Shown: piece by piece, positions 1 through 8,591 of the stretch
How positions within the stretch are numbered: the first letter of the stretch is position 1
How the letters are laid out: every line of letters begins with the position of its first letter
Made by a program: the position numbers and the translations under genes
Source of the DNA: JBMOLL01 sp049325415
GTDB lineage: Bacteria; Bacteroidota; Bacteroidia; Bacteroidales; GCA-2748055
DNA: 39,839 bases
Assembly: GCA_049325415.1 (NCBI GenBank)
Contig: JBMOLL010000113.1
Coordinates: 1-39,839, forward strand
Direction of reading: 5' to 3'
Notes under the pieces: model-generated
What the model was told of the DNA's origin: nothing
The model's database searches: none
The model's input: only the letters and a program-made list of their open reading frames with translations

Positions 1-163
1 TAATAAGGAGCTTAATAATTACAGGCTTCCGGTTGTCTTACATAAAAATACTTTAATGGTTTCATGCTTTTTGCCTTAAAATGCATCTGCAAAAAAATAA
101 GCAAATACGGATTAATATACCACGGACACTATGCTTCAAAGCTCAGCTCTCATATTTAATATC

Positions 164-205
164 CCTCATCCTACATCTCATATCTCATATCCAATATTCA
201 ATTAT
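164..205. repeat. Short degenerate heptamer array upstream of uxaE
   Basis: Six successive 7-bp units can be read: CCTCATC, CTACATC, TCATATC, TCATATC, CAATATT, CAATTAT. The array is pyrimidine-rich on the plus strand and ends 17 bp before the uxaE start codon. It has the same 7-bp period as the larger islands at 1.5, 3.1 and 26 kb but a different unit. The rest of 1-222 is AT-rich, and I see no gene or clear promoter in it. Confidence 0.5.
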
Positions 206-222
206 AATTTATACCATATATT

Positions 223-1473
223 ATGAAACTGGAAAAATACTCCTTCGGCATCGGCGACCGGTTCACCCTTGAAGGGGAAGCGCAGCTGAAAGCCATTATC
301 CAGGCCAATGAGGCTGGCATACCTTTTGTTCCTGTCTGGAACAAATCGAACAGGGAACATCTGATCGTTCATACCCTTCCTCAGCAAACCCGGGAGGAAG
401 CCGACCGTGCAGTCAGGAACATGAACTGGAAAGGCTCCTATTACGTGGATGCCGATCATATCAACATGTCGAATGTAGACGGATTCATTCCCCATTCCGA
501 CTTTTTCACCATTGATGTTGCGGATTATATAGGTAAGCCTGCGCCGAAAGACGATCTGAAGAAGATGGTGAACGAAATGGTAAAATACCGGGGGGAATTG
601 TTTATACCCGGGTTACCCAGACCCTTTACCATCAGCACTGAACTTGTTGAAAAGATTGCCGGAAAATTCCTTTATGCCGTTATGGAAGCGGCCAGGATTT
701 ACAATTATATTGCCGGTGTAAAGGGCAGTGACACATTTATCCCGGAAGTGTCCATGGACGAGGTGGATGAGGCCCAGAGCCCGGTGGAATTATTTTTTAT
801 CCTGATGATGCTCGATCATCACGGTGTTCCGGTACAGACCATTGCCCCCAAATTTACCGGGAGGTTTAACAAGGGAGTGGATTATGTCGGAAACCGTGAT
901 CTGTTTGCCACGGAATTTGAAGAAGACCTGCTGGTCATTGACTTTGCCATCAAACATTTCAGTCTGCCCGAAAATCTGAAGCTGAGCGTACATTCGGGCA
1001 GCGACAAGTTCAGCATCTATCCCGTGATGGGAGAACTGATCCGCAGGCACGACAAAGGGATCCATGTCAAAACGGCCGGCACCACCTGGCTGGAAGAAGT
1101 GATCGGACTGGCGATGGCCGGTGGTGAGGCACTTGAAATGGCCAAAGAGATTTACATAAAGGCCCTCGAAAGGGAAAAGGAATTATGTGCACCCTATGCC
1201 ACAGTGATAGATATTGATCCGGCAAAACTACCGTCAGCAAAGGAAGTTGCAGGCTGGAACGCGGAAAAATTCGCCAATACCCTGCGGCATATTCCGGGTC
1301 ATCCCGACTACAACCTGAATTTCCGGCAGCTTATTCACGTAGGCTATAAAGTTGCCAGCGAACTGGGCGACAGCTACAGGGATATGATCACGAAGAACAA
1401 GGAGATCGTGGGCCGGCAGGTGACGGAAAATATATATGAGAGGCATATATTGAGGTTGTGGGGGAGGAGTTGA
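223..1473 (+). CDS. uxaE: Tagaturonate epimerase family protein (UxaE)
   Basis: This 416-residue cytoplasmic protein matches the UxaE family, which epimerises D-tagaturonate to D-fructuronate and so joins the galacturonate branch to the glucuronate branch. Recognition rests on overall family resemblance: the N-terminal KYSFGIGDRF segment, the LMMLDHHGVPVQTIAPKFTGRFNKGVDY-type central block around residues 195-220, and the VHSGSDKFSIYP block near residues 256-267. There is no signal peptide. The ATG at 223 starts the family-typical N-terminus after an AT-rich leader with no Shine-Dalgarno site, as is normal in Bacteroidota. The next gene on the same strand is uxaC, which makes the substrate, although a 154-bp repeat-containing gap separates them. 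Family assignment is confident; substrate is inferred from the family and the neighbour. Confidence 0.85.
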   Translation: MKLEKYSFGIGDRFTLEGEAQLKAIIQANEAGIPFVPVWNKSNREHLIVHTLPQQTREEADRAVRNMNWKGSYYVDADHINMSNVDGFIPHSDFFTIDVADYIGKPAPKDDLKKMVNEMVKYRGELFIPGLPRPFTISTELVEKIAGKFLYAVMEAARIYNYIAGVKGSDTFIPEVSMDEVDEAQSPVELFFILMMLDHHGVPVQTIAPKFTGRFNKGVDYVGNRDLFATEFEEDLLVIDFAIKHFSLPENLKLSVHSGSDKFSIYPVMGELIRRHDKGIHVKTAGTTWLEEVIGLAMAGGEALEMAKEIYIKALEREKELCAPYATVIDIDPAKLPSAKEVAGWNAEKFANTLRHIPGHPDYNLNFRQLIHVGYKVASELGDSYRDMITKNKEIVGRQVTENIYERHILRLWGRS

Positions 1474-1571
1474 GAATGCAAAATGCAAAGTGAAAAATGC
1501 AAAGTGAAAAATGCAAAGTGAAAAATGCAAAATGCAAAGTGTAAAATGCAAAGTGTAAAATGTAAAATGTT
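1474..1571. repeat. Heptamer tandem array AAATGCA/AAGTGAA (14 units)
   Basis: The array starts directly after the uxaE stop codon. Fourteen consecutive 7-bp units can be read, mostly alternating AAATGCA with AAGTGAA or AAGTGTA and ending in AAATGTA and AAATGTT. It is purine-rich on the plus strand. The following bases (TAGTTACGGGTTG) contain one copy of the GGGTTAC-type unit that dominates the 3.1-kb island, which suggests the two islands are related. The remaining 56 bp before uxaC hold no clear promoter. Confidence 0.85.
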
Positions 1572-1627
1572 AATAGTTACGGGTTGTTGAAGGGGATTTA
1601 GAATTCTAAAGTCAAAATAATACTGAT

Positions 1628-3028
1628 ATGAAAGCATTTATCGACGACGATTTCATGCTGCATTCGGATGCGGCGAAGGAGTTGTATCACCGGTATTCGG
1701 AAGAACTTCCGATTATCGATTATCACTGTCACCTTCCGCCCGATGAGATTGCAGCTGACCGGAATTTCCGGAATATTTCAGAAGTCTGGCTGGCCGGTGA
1801 TCATTACAAATGGAGGGCGATGAGGGCCAACGGCGTGGATGAACGTTACTGCACCGGGGATGCCAGCGACAGGGATAAATTTGTAAAATGGGCCGAAACC
1901 GTGCCTTACACCCTGCGAAACCCGCTCTACCACTGGACCCATCTTGAACTGAAGCGCTATTTCGGGGTAAGTGAGCTGCTCCATGGCAACAATGCGGAAC
2001 AGATTTATTACAAAACCACCGAAATGCTTCAGCAACCCGAGTTTTCGGTCAGGAACCTGCTGCGCAAAATGAATGTCGAAACGGTCTGTACTACAGATGA
2101 TCCGACCGACGATCTGCAGCATCACAAAAAAATCAGGGAAGATGGTTTTGAAATCCGGGTGCTCCCGGCCTGGCGACCCGATAAGGCCATGGCAGTGGAG
2201 GATCCGGTTGCCTTTAATGCCTATATCAACAAACTTGAGGGAGCGGCAGGAATGAGCATCAGTTCCTATTCGGATCTTTTTTCAGCCCTGAAAAAGCGAC
2301 ACGATTTCTTCCACGAGAACGGATGCCGGCTGTCGGACCATGGAATGGAACAGTTCTATGCCGAACCCTGTACGGATGAAGAGGCAAAAAAGATCTTTGC
2401 CAAAATCCGTTCGGGTAAAGCGCTGGATGCGATCGAGATCCTGAAGTTCAAATCGGTAATGCTTTACGAATTTGCCCTCCTGGATCACAGCAGGGGCTGG
2501 GTGCAACAGTTCCATGTCGGAGCGATCCGCAATAACAACAGGCGGCGTTTCAACACACTCGGGCCCGACAAGGGCTATGATTCCATCGGCGACTTTGAAA
2601 TGGCCCGCGCCATGTCGGCCCTGTTCGACCGGCTCGACAGCAGCGATCAACTGGCCAAAACCATAGTCTACAATCTTAATCCCAGGGATAACGAGCTGTT
2701 AATGACCATGATCTACAATTTCAGCGACGGTGTCATCCCCGGCAAGATGCAGTTCGGTAGCGGCTGGTGGTTCCTGGATCAGAAGTTTGGTATGACGGCC
2801 CAGCTCAATGCCCTGTCGTCACTTGGATTACTGAGTCGTTTCGTGGGCATGCTCACCGACTCGCGAAGCTTCCTCTCCTACCCCCGGCATGAATATTTCA
2901 GAAGGATCCTCTGCAACCTTCTCGGCACCGACATTGAAAACGGCGAACTTCCGAACGATGTGGACATGGTGGGCCGAATGGTAAAGGATATCAGTTACTA
3001 CAACGCAAAGAAGTATTTTGGGTTTTGA
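1628..3028 (+). CDS. uxaC: Uronate isomerase (glucuronate/galacturonate isomerase)
   Basis: This is UxaC, which isomerises D-glucuronate to D-fructuronate and D-galacturonate to D-tagaturonate in the cytoplasm. The 466-residue length matches the usual size of about 470. The amidohydrolase-fold metal motif DYHCHLPP is at residues 31-38, with His33 and His35. Other family blocks are FHVGAIRNNNRR, GPDKGYDSIGD and the C-terminal LTDSRSFLSYPRHEYFRR. The start ATG at 1628 gives the standard MKAFIDDDFM N-terminus. Together with the upstream uxaE it forms a two-step route from galacturonate to fructuronate. The reduction to mannonate (UxuB) and dehydration (UxuA) are not encoded in this window. Confidence 0.95.
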   Translation: MKAFIDDDFMLHSDAAKELYHRYSEELPIIDYHCHLPPDEIAADRNFRNISEVWLAGDHYKWRAMRANGVDERYCTGDASDRDKFVKWAETVPYTLRNPLYHWTHLELKRYFGVSELLHGNNAEQIYYKTTEMLQQPEFSVRNLLRKMNVETVCTTDDPTDDLQHHKKIREDGFEIRVLPAWRPDKAMAVEDPVAFNAYINKLEGAAGMSISSYSDLFSALKKRHDFFHENGCRLSDHGMEQFYAEPCTDEEAKKIFAKIRSGKALDAIEILKFKSVMLYEFALLDHSRGWVQQFHVGAIRNNNRRRFNTLGPDKGYDSIGDFEMARAMSALFDRLDSSDQLAKTIVYNLNPRDNELLMTMIYNFSDGVIPGKMQFGSGWWFLDQKFGMTAQLNALSSLGLLSRFVGMLTDSRSFLSYPRHEYFRRILCNLLGTDIENGELPNDVDMVGRMVKDISYYNAKKYFGF

Positions 3029-3131
3029 GTTACGGGTTACGGGTTATCCCGAAAAACAACAAATTTTTATTTGGTAGTTTTTCGAGGATCCTCGGGTTTC
3101 TGATAAAGCATAGCTTTAGGAAACCCGGGAC

Positions 3132-3257
3132 GGGTTACGGGTTACGGGTTACGGGTTGCGGGTTACGGGTTACGGGTTACGGGTTACGGGTTACGGGTTA
3201 CGGGTTACGGGTGAGTAGTGAGGAGTGATGAGTGACGAGTGACGAGTGTTGCGTGAT
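3132..3257. repeat. GGGTTAC heptamer array (11 units) plus GTGACGA-type heptamers
   Basis: Positions 3132-3208 are eleven perfect-length 7-bp units, ten GGGTTAC and one GGGTTGC. They run directly into a second array with the same period, GTGAGTA, GTGAGGA, GTGATGA, GTGACGA, GTGACGA and degenerate copies up to about 3257. The eleven G3 tracts with 4-nt spacers meet the usual G-quadruplex pattern on the plus strand. Two further GGGTTAC-like units directly follow the uxaC stop at 3029-3045. The stretch 3046-3131 is AT-rich and unassigned. The unit has no stop in any forward frame, so the open frames seen here are artefacts of the repeat and not genes. Confidence 0.95.
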
Positions 3258-3335
3258 GGGGTAGTTTACCTTCTATGCAATACTTTGAGCCTTTGAGTCT
3301 TAGCGCCTTTGTGTTAAACTTTTGTGTCTTTTTTT
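3258..3335. repeat. Dispersed 80-bp intergenic module, copy 1
   Basis: This segment starts at GGGGTAGTTTACC, contains CAATACTTTGAGCCTTTG, then a CTTAGCGCCTTTGTG segment, and ends in TTTTGTGTCTTTTTTT. Two clearly related copies lie at 26194-26270 and 26334-26411. In all three, heptamer arrays flank the module. It is non-coding. Its internal CTTTGnGn/CTTAGCGC pieces look like 8-bp degenerate repeats. Confidence 0.8.
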
Positions 3336-3340
3336 GTTAC

Positions 3341-3452
3341 GGGTTACGGGTTACGGGTTGCGGGTTACGGGTTGCGGGTTACGGGTTACGGGTTACGGGT
3401 TACGGGTTACGGGTTGCGGGTTACGGGTTACGGGTTACGGGTTACGGGTTAC
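3341..3452. repeat. GGGTTAC heptamer array (16 units)
   Basis: Sixteen consecutive 7-bp units are present, thirteen GGGTTAC and three GGGTTGC, followed by a short GGTGAGGAGTGATGA tail to about 3480. This is the longest array in the window and has sixteen G3 tracts on the plus strand. The 120 bp between it and the next gene contain TATATTTA at about 3568-3575, a one-mismatch TAnnTTTG -7 element, but no convincing upstream TTG partner. Confidence 0.95.
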
Positions 3453-3604
3453 GGGTGAGGAGTGATGAAGAGGAATGATGGTTGCCGGTATGATGCGGAT
3501 CTGCCGTAGAGATCAGGCTTCAGTGGAAGTGGATCCCCTGCCAGTCAGGACATAAAAAATATTGGCTTATATTTACAGGTTCATTGCCGGAAAATCGCAA
3601 AAAG

Positions 3605-6265
3605 ATGATGAAAACCTGTAGCAAGCCCAGCCTCTTCATTTTACTGTCTGTTATTGTTCTGAGCCTTTCCTTCCCCCTTTATTCACAGGGGATCAAAGGT
3701 TCTGTTGTGGATATAGAAGGCGATCCGGTGGCCTATGCCTCCATATTTATCAGGGAGCTGACCAGGGGTACAACCAGCAATGCGAACGGGGACTTCTCCC
3801 TCCCCCTTCCCCCGGGCTCGTACACCATTTTCTTCCGCAGCCTGGGCTATACCGAAGTACAAAAAACTATTAATGTCGGAGAAGGCATGACCGACCTGAA
3901 GATTGTGCTTCCGCCCCAGACCTATATGATCCCCGAGGTCAGGGTCGTGGCATCAGGCGAGGATCCTGCCTATGCCGTGATGCGGAAGGTTATCGGCCTG
4001 GCTTCCTATCATCTGAATGTCATAAAGAGCTATAATGCAGAGATCTACATAAAAGGAACGGCTTTGTTTGATAATATCCCCCGTGCCCTTTCAAAAAAGA
4101 TCGCCATCAATGATGTGCCGCTGCAGGAGGATAAAGTATACATGCTCGAGTCGCTTAACGAGGTGACATTCATTGCACCGGACAAATACGACATGAAGAT
4201 CGTGGCCTCACAGAACACCATTCCAGGCTATACGGACAATGTCAACCCGATGAACTACATCAACGCCAGCCTGTACCAGCCCGAGGTGCAGGGAGTGATC
4301 TCTCCGCTGGCACGAAATGCCTTTTTCCACTACAACTTCACCTTCGAAGGTTCTTATCTCGAAGGCATCCTCATGATCGACAAGATCCGTGTGACGCCGA
4401 AAAGAAAGAGCCAGCAGATGTGGGAAGGCACGATTTACGTGGTGGAGGACCTGTGGTGCCTTCATACCACCGATCTCAGTGTCGAGACCATTGCCGGAAC
4501 GATCAGTCTCCGCCAGCTCTATGCCAATGTGATGATGGATGCCTGGCTGCCGGTTAATCATAAGATCGTGGCAAGTATCGATATGGTGGGTGTTGAAGCC
4601 TCGGTCACCTATGTCTCCTCGCTGAAATATTCCGATGTCATTCTGAACGCCAACCTGCCCAAATCCTATTTTGAACCGCAGAAAAAGCCGGTTCAGACGG
4701 CGGCTAAGGAACCTGAAAAACAGCCGACGAAAGAAGAGACCCAGATCAATGAACTGCTGGCTAAAGATGACCTGAACAACAGGGATATGGCCAAGCTCAC
4801 CAAGCTGATGGAGAAGCAGGCCGATGAGTCCAATGGCACAGGTGCTTCCCTGGAGGTCTCGGGCACCAATTTCATCGTGGAAAGAAATGCCGTGAAAAAT
4901 GATTCGGTTTACTGGAATGCCATCAGGCCCGTACCGCTGACCCCCGCCGAGCTCACCACGCTTAAAAGCCGGGATTCCATTGCGGGGATCAGGCCGCAGA
5001 GGCAGCCCCTGACCGGTCAGAACCAGCTTACCATCGGCGTGGGTGCCGGAAGTAAGAGTGGTAAACCCGGGGCACTGAGGGGAGTGATCCTTGGAAAGAC
5101 CTACAAAAACAGGACCCGCCTGGCAAGCTTTACCTGGGGAGGTCTGGTCAATCCGTCTTATCTGGGTTTCAACACGGTGGACGGATGGAACTACCGGCAG
5201 GAACTCCGGATAAACTGGAAAATGGATACCGTCCATGTATTCCGGTCGCACCTGATGGCCGGTTATGCCTTTAACCGGAAGGCCCCGATGATCACCTGGA
5301 ACAACAATATCCTCTATGCACCACTCCGCCGGGGAAAGATCTCCCTGAACCTGAAATACAATTCTCAGGATTTCAACGGGACCAGCGGTATGCCTGCAGG
5401 GACGAACATGATCTATTCCCTGTTCCTCCGGATGAATCCAGTAAAATACTATGAGTTTCTTGATATAAATTTCCAGAACAGGATCGACCTTTTCAACGGC
5501 CTTGTGCTGGATTTCTATGCCGACCTGGCCCGTCGTAATCCGCTGTCGAACACCAACGAATTCTCCTTCTTTTTCAGGAACAGCAGGGATTACGATTTCA
5601 ACCTGCCCGGAAGTCTGGCGGAAAACGATCCTGTCCTTGCCCGTTCAGACCTTTTCGGACTGAATATTTTCCTTGAATACACACCCGGCTACTACTACGA
5701 GATCAGGAACAACCGCAAGGAGATGCTGGAAACCGGCTGGCCGACCTTTTACCTGAACTACCGCAACGCGATCCCTCTGGGCAGTAGTGGCTGGGCAGAC
5801 TTTAACTTTCTGGCAGCCGGGATAAGGCAAAGGGCAGAAACAGGCCTCCTCTCGCACATCAACTGGTCGGCAGAATACGGTATTTTCGTATCGAAAAACA
5901 GCCTCCATTTCTCCGATTACAAACATTTTAAAAGCGTGATGCTTCCGGTTGACATGCAGGACTTTACCAATGCCTTCATGTTGCTCGATCCGTACACCGC
6001 TGCCACTTCCGACTGGTATTTTGAAGGGCATTTCCGTTTTGAAACGGCCTATCTTGCCCTGAAGTTCCTGCCATTTCTGAGCGACAAGGTGTGGACCGAA
6101 TCCCTCCAGGCAAACTATCTCCGGACACCCGGGATCAACCATCATATCGAGCTGGGCTACAGCATGAACAGTCTATTCCTGTATATGGTGGATGCCGGCA
6201 TTTTTGTCGGATTTGACAACTGGAAGTTTATAGGTCCGGGGATCAGGATAAACCTGCGCTTCTGA
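3605..6265 (+). CDS. DUF5686 family outer-membrane-associated protein with carboxypeptidase-regulatory-like domain
   Basis: The sequence shows a signal peptide (MMKTCSKPSLFILLSVIVL, cleaved near YSQG), then an Ig-like carboxypeptidase D regulatory domain at about residues 28-105 (IKGSVVDIEGDPVAYASIFI, NGDFSLPLPPGSYTIFFRSLGY). A long DUF5686-type region rich in aromatic beta-strands follows and ends in RINLRF, typical of an outer-membrane barrel. A low-complexity charged linker (KKPVQTAAKEPEKQPTKEET) lies near residue 360. I chose the ATG at 3605 (or 3608) over an in-frame TTG at 3584 because the signal peptide begins here. The stop overlaps the next start as TGATG, so the two genes should be translationally coupled. 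The function of the family is not established. Confidence 0.85.
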   Translation: MMKTCSKPSLFILLSVIVLSLSFPLYSQGIKGSVVDIEGDPVAYASIFIRELTRGTTSNANGDFSLPLPPGSYTIFFRSLGYTEVQKTINVGEGMTDLKIVLPPQTYMIPEVRVVASGEDPAYAVMRKVIGLASYHLNVIKSYNAEIYIKGTALFDNIPRALSKKIAINDVPLQEDKVYMLESLNEVTFIAPDKYDMKIVASQNTIPGYTDNVNPMNYINASLYQPEVQGVISPLARNAFFHYNFTFEGSYLEGILMIDKIRVTPKRKSQQMWEGTIYVVEDLWCLHTTDLSVETIAGTISLRQLYANVMMDAWLPVNHKIVASIDMVGVEASVTYVSSLKYSDVILNANLPKSYFEPQKKPVQTAAKEPEKQPTKEETQINELLAKDDLNNRDMAKLTKLMEKQADESNGTGASLEVSGTNFIVERNAVKNDSVYWNAIRPVPLTPAELTTLKSRDSIAGIRPQRQPLTGQNQLTIGVGAGSKSGKPGALRGVILGKTYKNRTRLASFTWGGLVNPSYLGFNTVDGWNYRQELRINWKMDTVHVFRSHLMAGYAFNRKAPMITWNNNILYAPLRRGKISLNLKYNSQDFNGTSGMPAGTNMIYSLFLRMNPVKYYEFLDINFQNRIDLFNGLVLDFYADLARRNPLSNTNEFSFFFRNSRDYDFNLPGSLAENDPVLARSDLFGLNIFLEYTPGYYYEIRNNRKEMLETGWPTFYLNYRNAIPLGSSGWADFNFLAAGIRQRAETGLLSHINWSAEYGIFVSKNSLHFSDYKHFKSVMLPVDMQDFTNAFMLLDPYTAATSDWYFEGHFRFETAYLALKFLPFLSDKVWTESLQANYLRTPGINHHIELGYSMNSLFLYMVDAGIFVGFDNWKFIGPGIRINLRF

Positions 6266-7704
6266 TGGCAGCCGGGGAAAAAGACAAAAAAGATACGGGC
6301 AGCCGGGACGGGGGCACATTCAGTCTGAAAGCCCCTCCCCGCGGCCTGGCCCTCTTGCTGCTGGTTGGCCCGTCGCTGATCTGGGTCTCCGAATATATCG
6401 GTTCGGGTGAGGTCATTATAGCCACACGGACCGGCGCCATTTTTGGTGTTTCGGTGCTCTGGGCAGTTATCTGCGGCATTTTCCTCAAATACTGGATCGG
6501 AATGGCAGGGGCCCGCTATACCGTAACGACCGGAGAAGGCATGATCGACCTGTTTGCCCGGATGCCCGGACCCCGAAACTGGGCAGTGTGGCTGATCATG
6601 GTGGCCCAGCTTGCCGCAGCCGCAGTTTCGATCGGTTCCGTTGCCTCGGCCGCCGGTGCTTTTCTGAGCAGGATCCTTCCCCTCAAGCCCTACCTCGCAG
6701 GCTGGCTGGTTACCGTTCTTGCCTTTGTCATTTCCTGGCGGGGCGAATTCCGCTGGCTGAAACTGACGATGAGCATCCTGGTTGCCATTGTGATCGCAGG
6801 GGTCCTGTACGTGGCCATCCATGCGATCCCCGGTGCCGGATCCTTTGCAGGCAGTCTGATCCCCCATTACCCCGAACCTTCCGGCTGGGCTGTCGATAAA
6901 GGCCTGGCAGGCAATCCATGGAAAGAGATCCTTCCGCTCCTGGGCTGGGGTGCAGGGGGATTTGCGAGTCAGGTCTGGTATTCCTACTGGGTTATTGGTG
7001 CCGGCTATGGAATGGCGGAGAAGGACAGTTTCGGCAAAAGTGCCGACCGTGTGCGACTCGCTGCCGTTGGGGAAAAAGAAGCCGGGATGATCAGGGGCTG
7101 GACCCGTATGGTGACGGTGGATGCCACCCTGGCCATGATCATCGGGATCGTCGCCACCGCCGGGTTCCTTATTGCAGGGGCAGGTATTCTGAATCCGGCA
7201 CAGATCGTTCCCGACGGACCCGAAGTAGCCATCCAGCTCTCCAGTCTTTTCAGCAGCCGCTGGGGCGAGTTCGGAGGCTTTCTGTTCCTCCTGGGAGGAT
7301 CGGCGGCGCTTATTTCCACCCAGATCGGTCAACTGGCCGGCTGGCCGCGCCTGCTGTCGGATACCATCCGGATCACCTTTCCCATGGCAGAAAAAAAGTT
7401 CAGCGGTAAAACGAGGTTCAGGTTCCTGCTGATCCTGCTGTCACTCGCAAGCATGACCATCATCTATACTCTTGGATACAAGCCAGTTGCACTGGTTAAA
7501 TTCGCTGCGGTCTTCGAAGGCTTGCTACTGACCCCGCTGCAGGCCCTGGTGGTCTTTACCGGGCTGTATTTTGTAATGCCCCGGTTCTTCCGCCCTGAAA
7601 TCGGCCGTATGCTGCGACCAGGCTGGCTCATTGGAGCCGGATTGATCCTGGCCGCCCTCTTTTTCGGCTATTTCTGCATTGCGGAACTCCCTTCCATACT
7701 TTAA
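6265..7704 (+). CDS. Divergent Nramp-family (SLC11-fold) membrane transporter
   Basis: This 479-residue integral inner-membrane protein has about eleven hydrophobic segments and the overall look of the Nramp/APC fold: GPSLIWVSEYIGSGEV near residues 37-52 aligns with Nramp helix 1, and GWGAGGFASQVWYSYW near residue 230 aligns with helix 6. Canonical Nramp metal transporters carry DPGN in helix 1 and MPH in helix 6. Here the helix-1 position reads IGSGE and the helix-6 motif is absent, so the substrate is probably not Mn or Fe in the classical way. The first 20 residues are hydrophilic. The start codon overlaps the stop of the DUF5686 gene (TGATG), implying coupled expression. A general annotation of divalent metal transporter would be an over-call. 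Confidence 0.75.
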   Translation: MAAGEKDKKDTGSRDGGTFSLKAPPRGLALLLLVGPSLIWVSEYIGSGEVIIATRTGAIFGVSVLWAVICGIFLKYWIGMAGARYTVTTGEGMIDLFARMPGPRNWAVWLIMVAQLAAAAVSIGSVASAAGAFLSRILPLKPYLAGWLVTVLAFVISWRGEFRWLKLTMSILVAIVIAGVLYVAIHAIPGAGSFAGSLIPHYPEPSGWAVDKGLAGNPWKEILPLLGWGAGGFASQVWYSYWVIGAGYGMAEKDSFGKSADRVRLAAVGEKEAGMIRGWTRMVTVDATLAMIIGIVATAGFLIAGAGILNPAQIVPDGPEVAIQLSSLFSSRWGEFGGFLFLLGGSAALISTQIGQLAGWPRLLSDTIRITFPMAEKKFSGKTRFRFLLILLSLASMTIIYTLGYKPVALVKFAAVFEGLLLTPLQALVVFTGLYFVMPRFFRPEIGRMLRPGWLIGAGLILAALFFGYFCIAELPSIL

Positions 7705-7735
7705 ACGGAGCTGAGCCGGCTCAGGGTACCGGGAA

Positions 7736-8416
7736 TCAGGACTCTTTATCCTCCAGCAGTCCCCTCATGATCAGGTACTGGGCAATAATATAGGTTGACA
7801 TTACCAGAAAACCCGAAAGCGGCAGTTCGCTGAGGAACTTGTTGACCGCGAGCATGCTGTCGGATGAAACAAAGAAAAGGGAGCCGACAAATACCAGGAT
7901 AAAGCCCATCCTGCTGCTGCGGGTTTTCCTGTTCAGTGCCGCCAGTGACATCCCGATCAGGGAAAGGGCATAGGCCAGTACAATCGGGATCATGATCCCG
8001 TCCAGACCCGGATACAACAGGAAAAATATCCCCCCGAGATAAAGAACAAAAGGAAGCGCCCAGAACGGTTTAACGGCAATAAAGCCCTTTTCCCCTTTCT
8101 CTCCGGACGACATAAAGGTGAGGATATAAAAAACCTGCGATACAAAGAATCCGCCGACCCCGGCAAAAAAGAACAGTTCATTTTTGTCGCTGAACATCAG
8201 CAAGATGTCTCCCAGCCAGGAAAAGAAAAAGGCTGTAAGCGCGGTAATCCGGTTTCGGACATTTCTGCCGTACAGAATAAAATACAGACTTATCCATATC
8301 ATGATCAGCGGCTTAACCGCGTACTCCGGAACGGGAAGATCAACGATCCTGCCGGTAAGTTCCACGAGAACAATCAGGATAAAAACCAGGTGGAGAAGAA
8401 GTGAGGTGCGTTTCAT
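7736..8416 (-). CDS. YhhN family (lysoplasmalogenase-like) membrane protein
   Basis: This 226-residue protein has about eight transmembrane helices and matches the YhhN/TMEM86 family, whose characterised members hydrolyse lysoplasmalogens. Visible family features are FFSWLGDILLMF with a conserved Gly-Asp near residues 85-92, and FVGSLFFVSSDSMLAVNKF near residues 170-190. The open frame extends further upstream, but the ATG at 8416 (MKRTSLLLHLVFIL) starts directly with the first helix, and the upstream extension is not family-like. It is convergent with the transporter gene and divergent from the lacI-type gene, so it is probably a single-gene unit. Enzymatic activity is inferred from family only. 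Confidence 0.8.
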   Translation of the reverse strand: MKRTSLLLHLVFILIVLVELTGRIVDLPVPEYAVKPLIMIWISLYFILYGRNVRNRITALTAFFFSWLGDILLMFSDKNELFFFAGVGGFFVSQVFYILTFMSSGEKGEKGFIAVKPFWALPFVLYLGGIFFLLYPGLDGIMIPIVLAYALSLIGMSLAALNRKTRSSRMGFILVFVGSLFFVSSDSMLAVNKFLSELPLSGFLVMSTYIIAQYLIMRGLLEDKES

Positions 8417-8545
8417 CGGAAAGGGTTTAGGTTCATGCAAATTAATAAAAAAGAAGGAATAAGCAAGAGGTTGAAAGCCCGGAATCAGGGAAAGGAAGTA
8501 AATGCGGTGGATTGAAACAGACCGAGGAGAATTCATGCCACAGAC

Positions 8546-8576
8546 TTGTGCAATCGATTGTTTTTTTCTAAGTTTG
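8546..8576 (+). promoter_or_regulatory. Promoter and LacI-type operator of the kdu operon
   Basis: A TTG at 8546-8548 and a perfect TAnnTTTG element (TAAGTTTG, 8569-8576) are separated by 20 bp, fitting the Bacteroidota -33/-7 arrangement. The palindrome CAATCGATTG (8551-8560) lies between the two boxes. The 14-bp string GTGCAATCGATTGT at 8548-8561 recurs exactly at 13709-13722 in front of the aldolase gene. Position between the boxes suggests repression and autoregulation by the LacI-type protein encoded immediately downstream. The predicted transcript start leaves a leader of roughly 10 nt before the ATG at 8592. Confidence 0.75.
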
Positions 8577-8591
8577 TGGAGCAATGAAATT

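Noticed and set aside
3132..3452. Chromosome end or true telomere
   Set aside because: The GGGTTAC arrays are internal, flanked on both sides by ordinary genes. Resemblance to eukaryotic telomere repeats is only in composition.
3025..3478. Two 67-codon open frames rich in GYGLRVT repeats, and similar frames at 25956-26171
   Set aside because: They are translations of the GGGTTAC heptamer, which reads as the same stop-free peptide in all three forward frames. There is no independent coding evidence.
1474..3480. Possible CRISPR array
   Set aside because: The repeats are directly tandem 7-bp units with no unique spacers, and no cas genes are present.
3584..3604. TTG start for the DUF5686 protein, and similar TTG starts for gyrB, tolC and the sugar isomerase gene
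   Set aside because: In each case an ATG a few codons downstream begins exactly at the signal peptide or family N-terminus.
6157..7332. 391-codon open frame antisense to the Nramp-like transporter gene
   Set aside because: It is a shadow of the plus-strand gene, with proline- and glycine-rich, charge-scrambled sequence and no recognisable domain. The same holds for the 347-codon antisense frame at 4208-5251.
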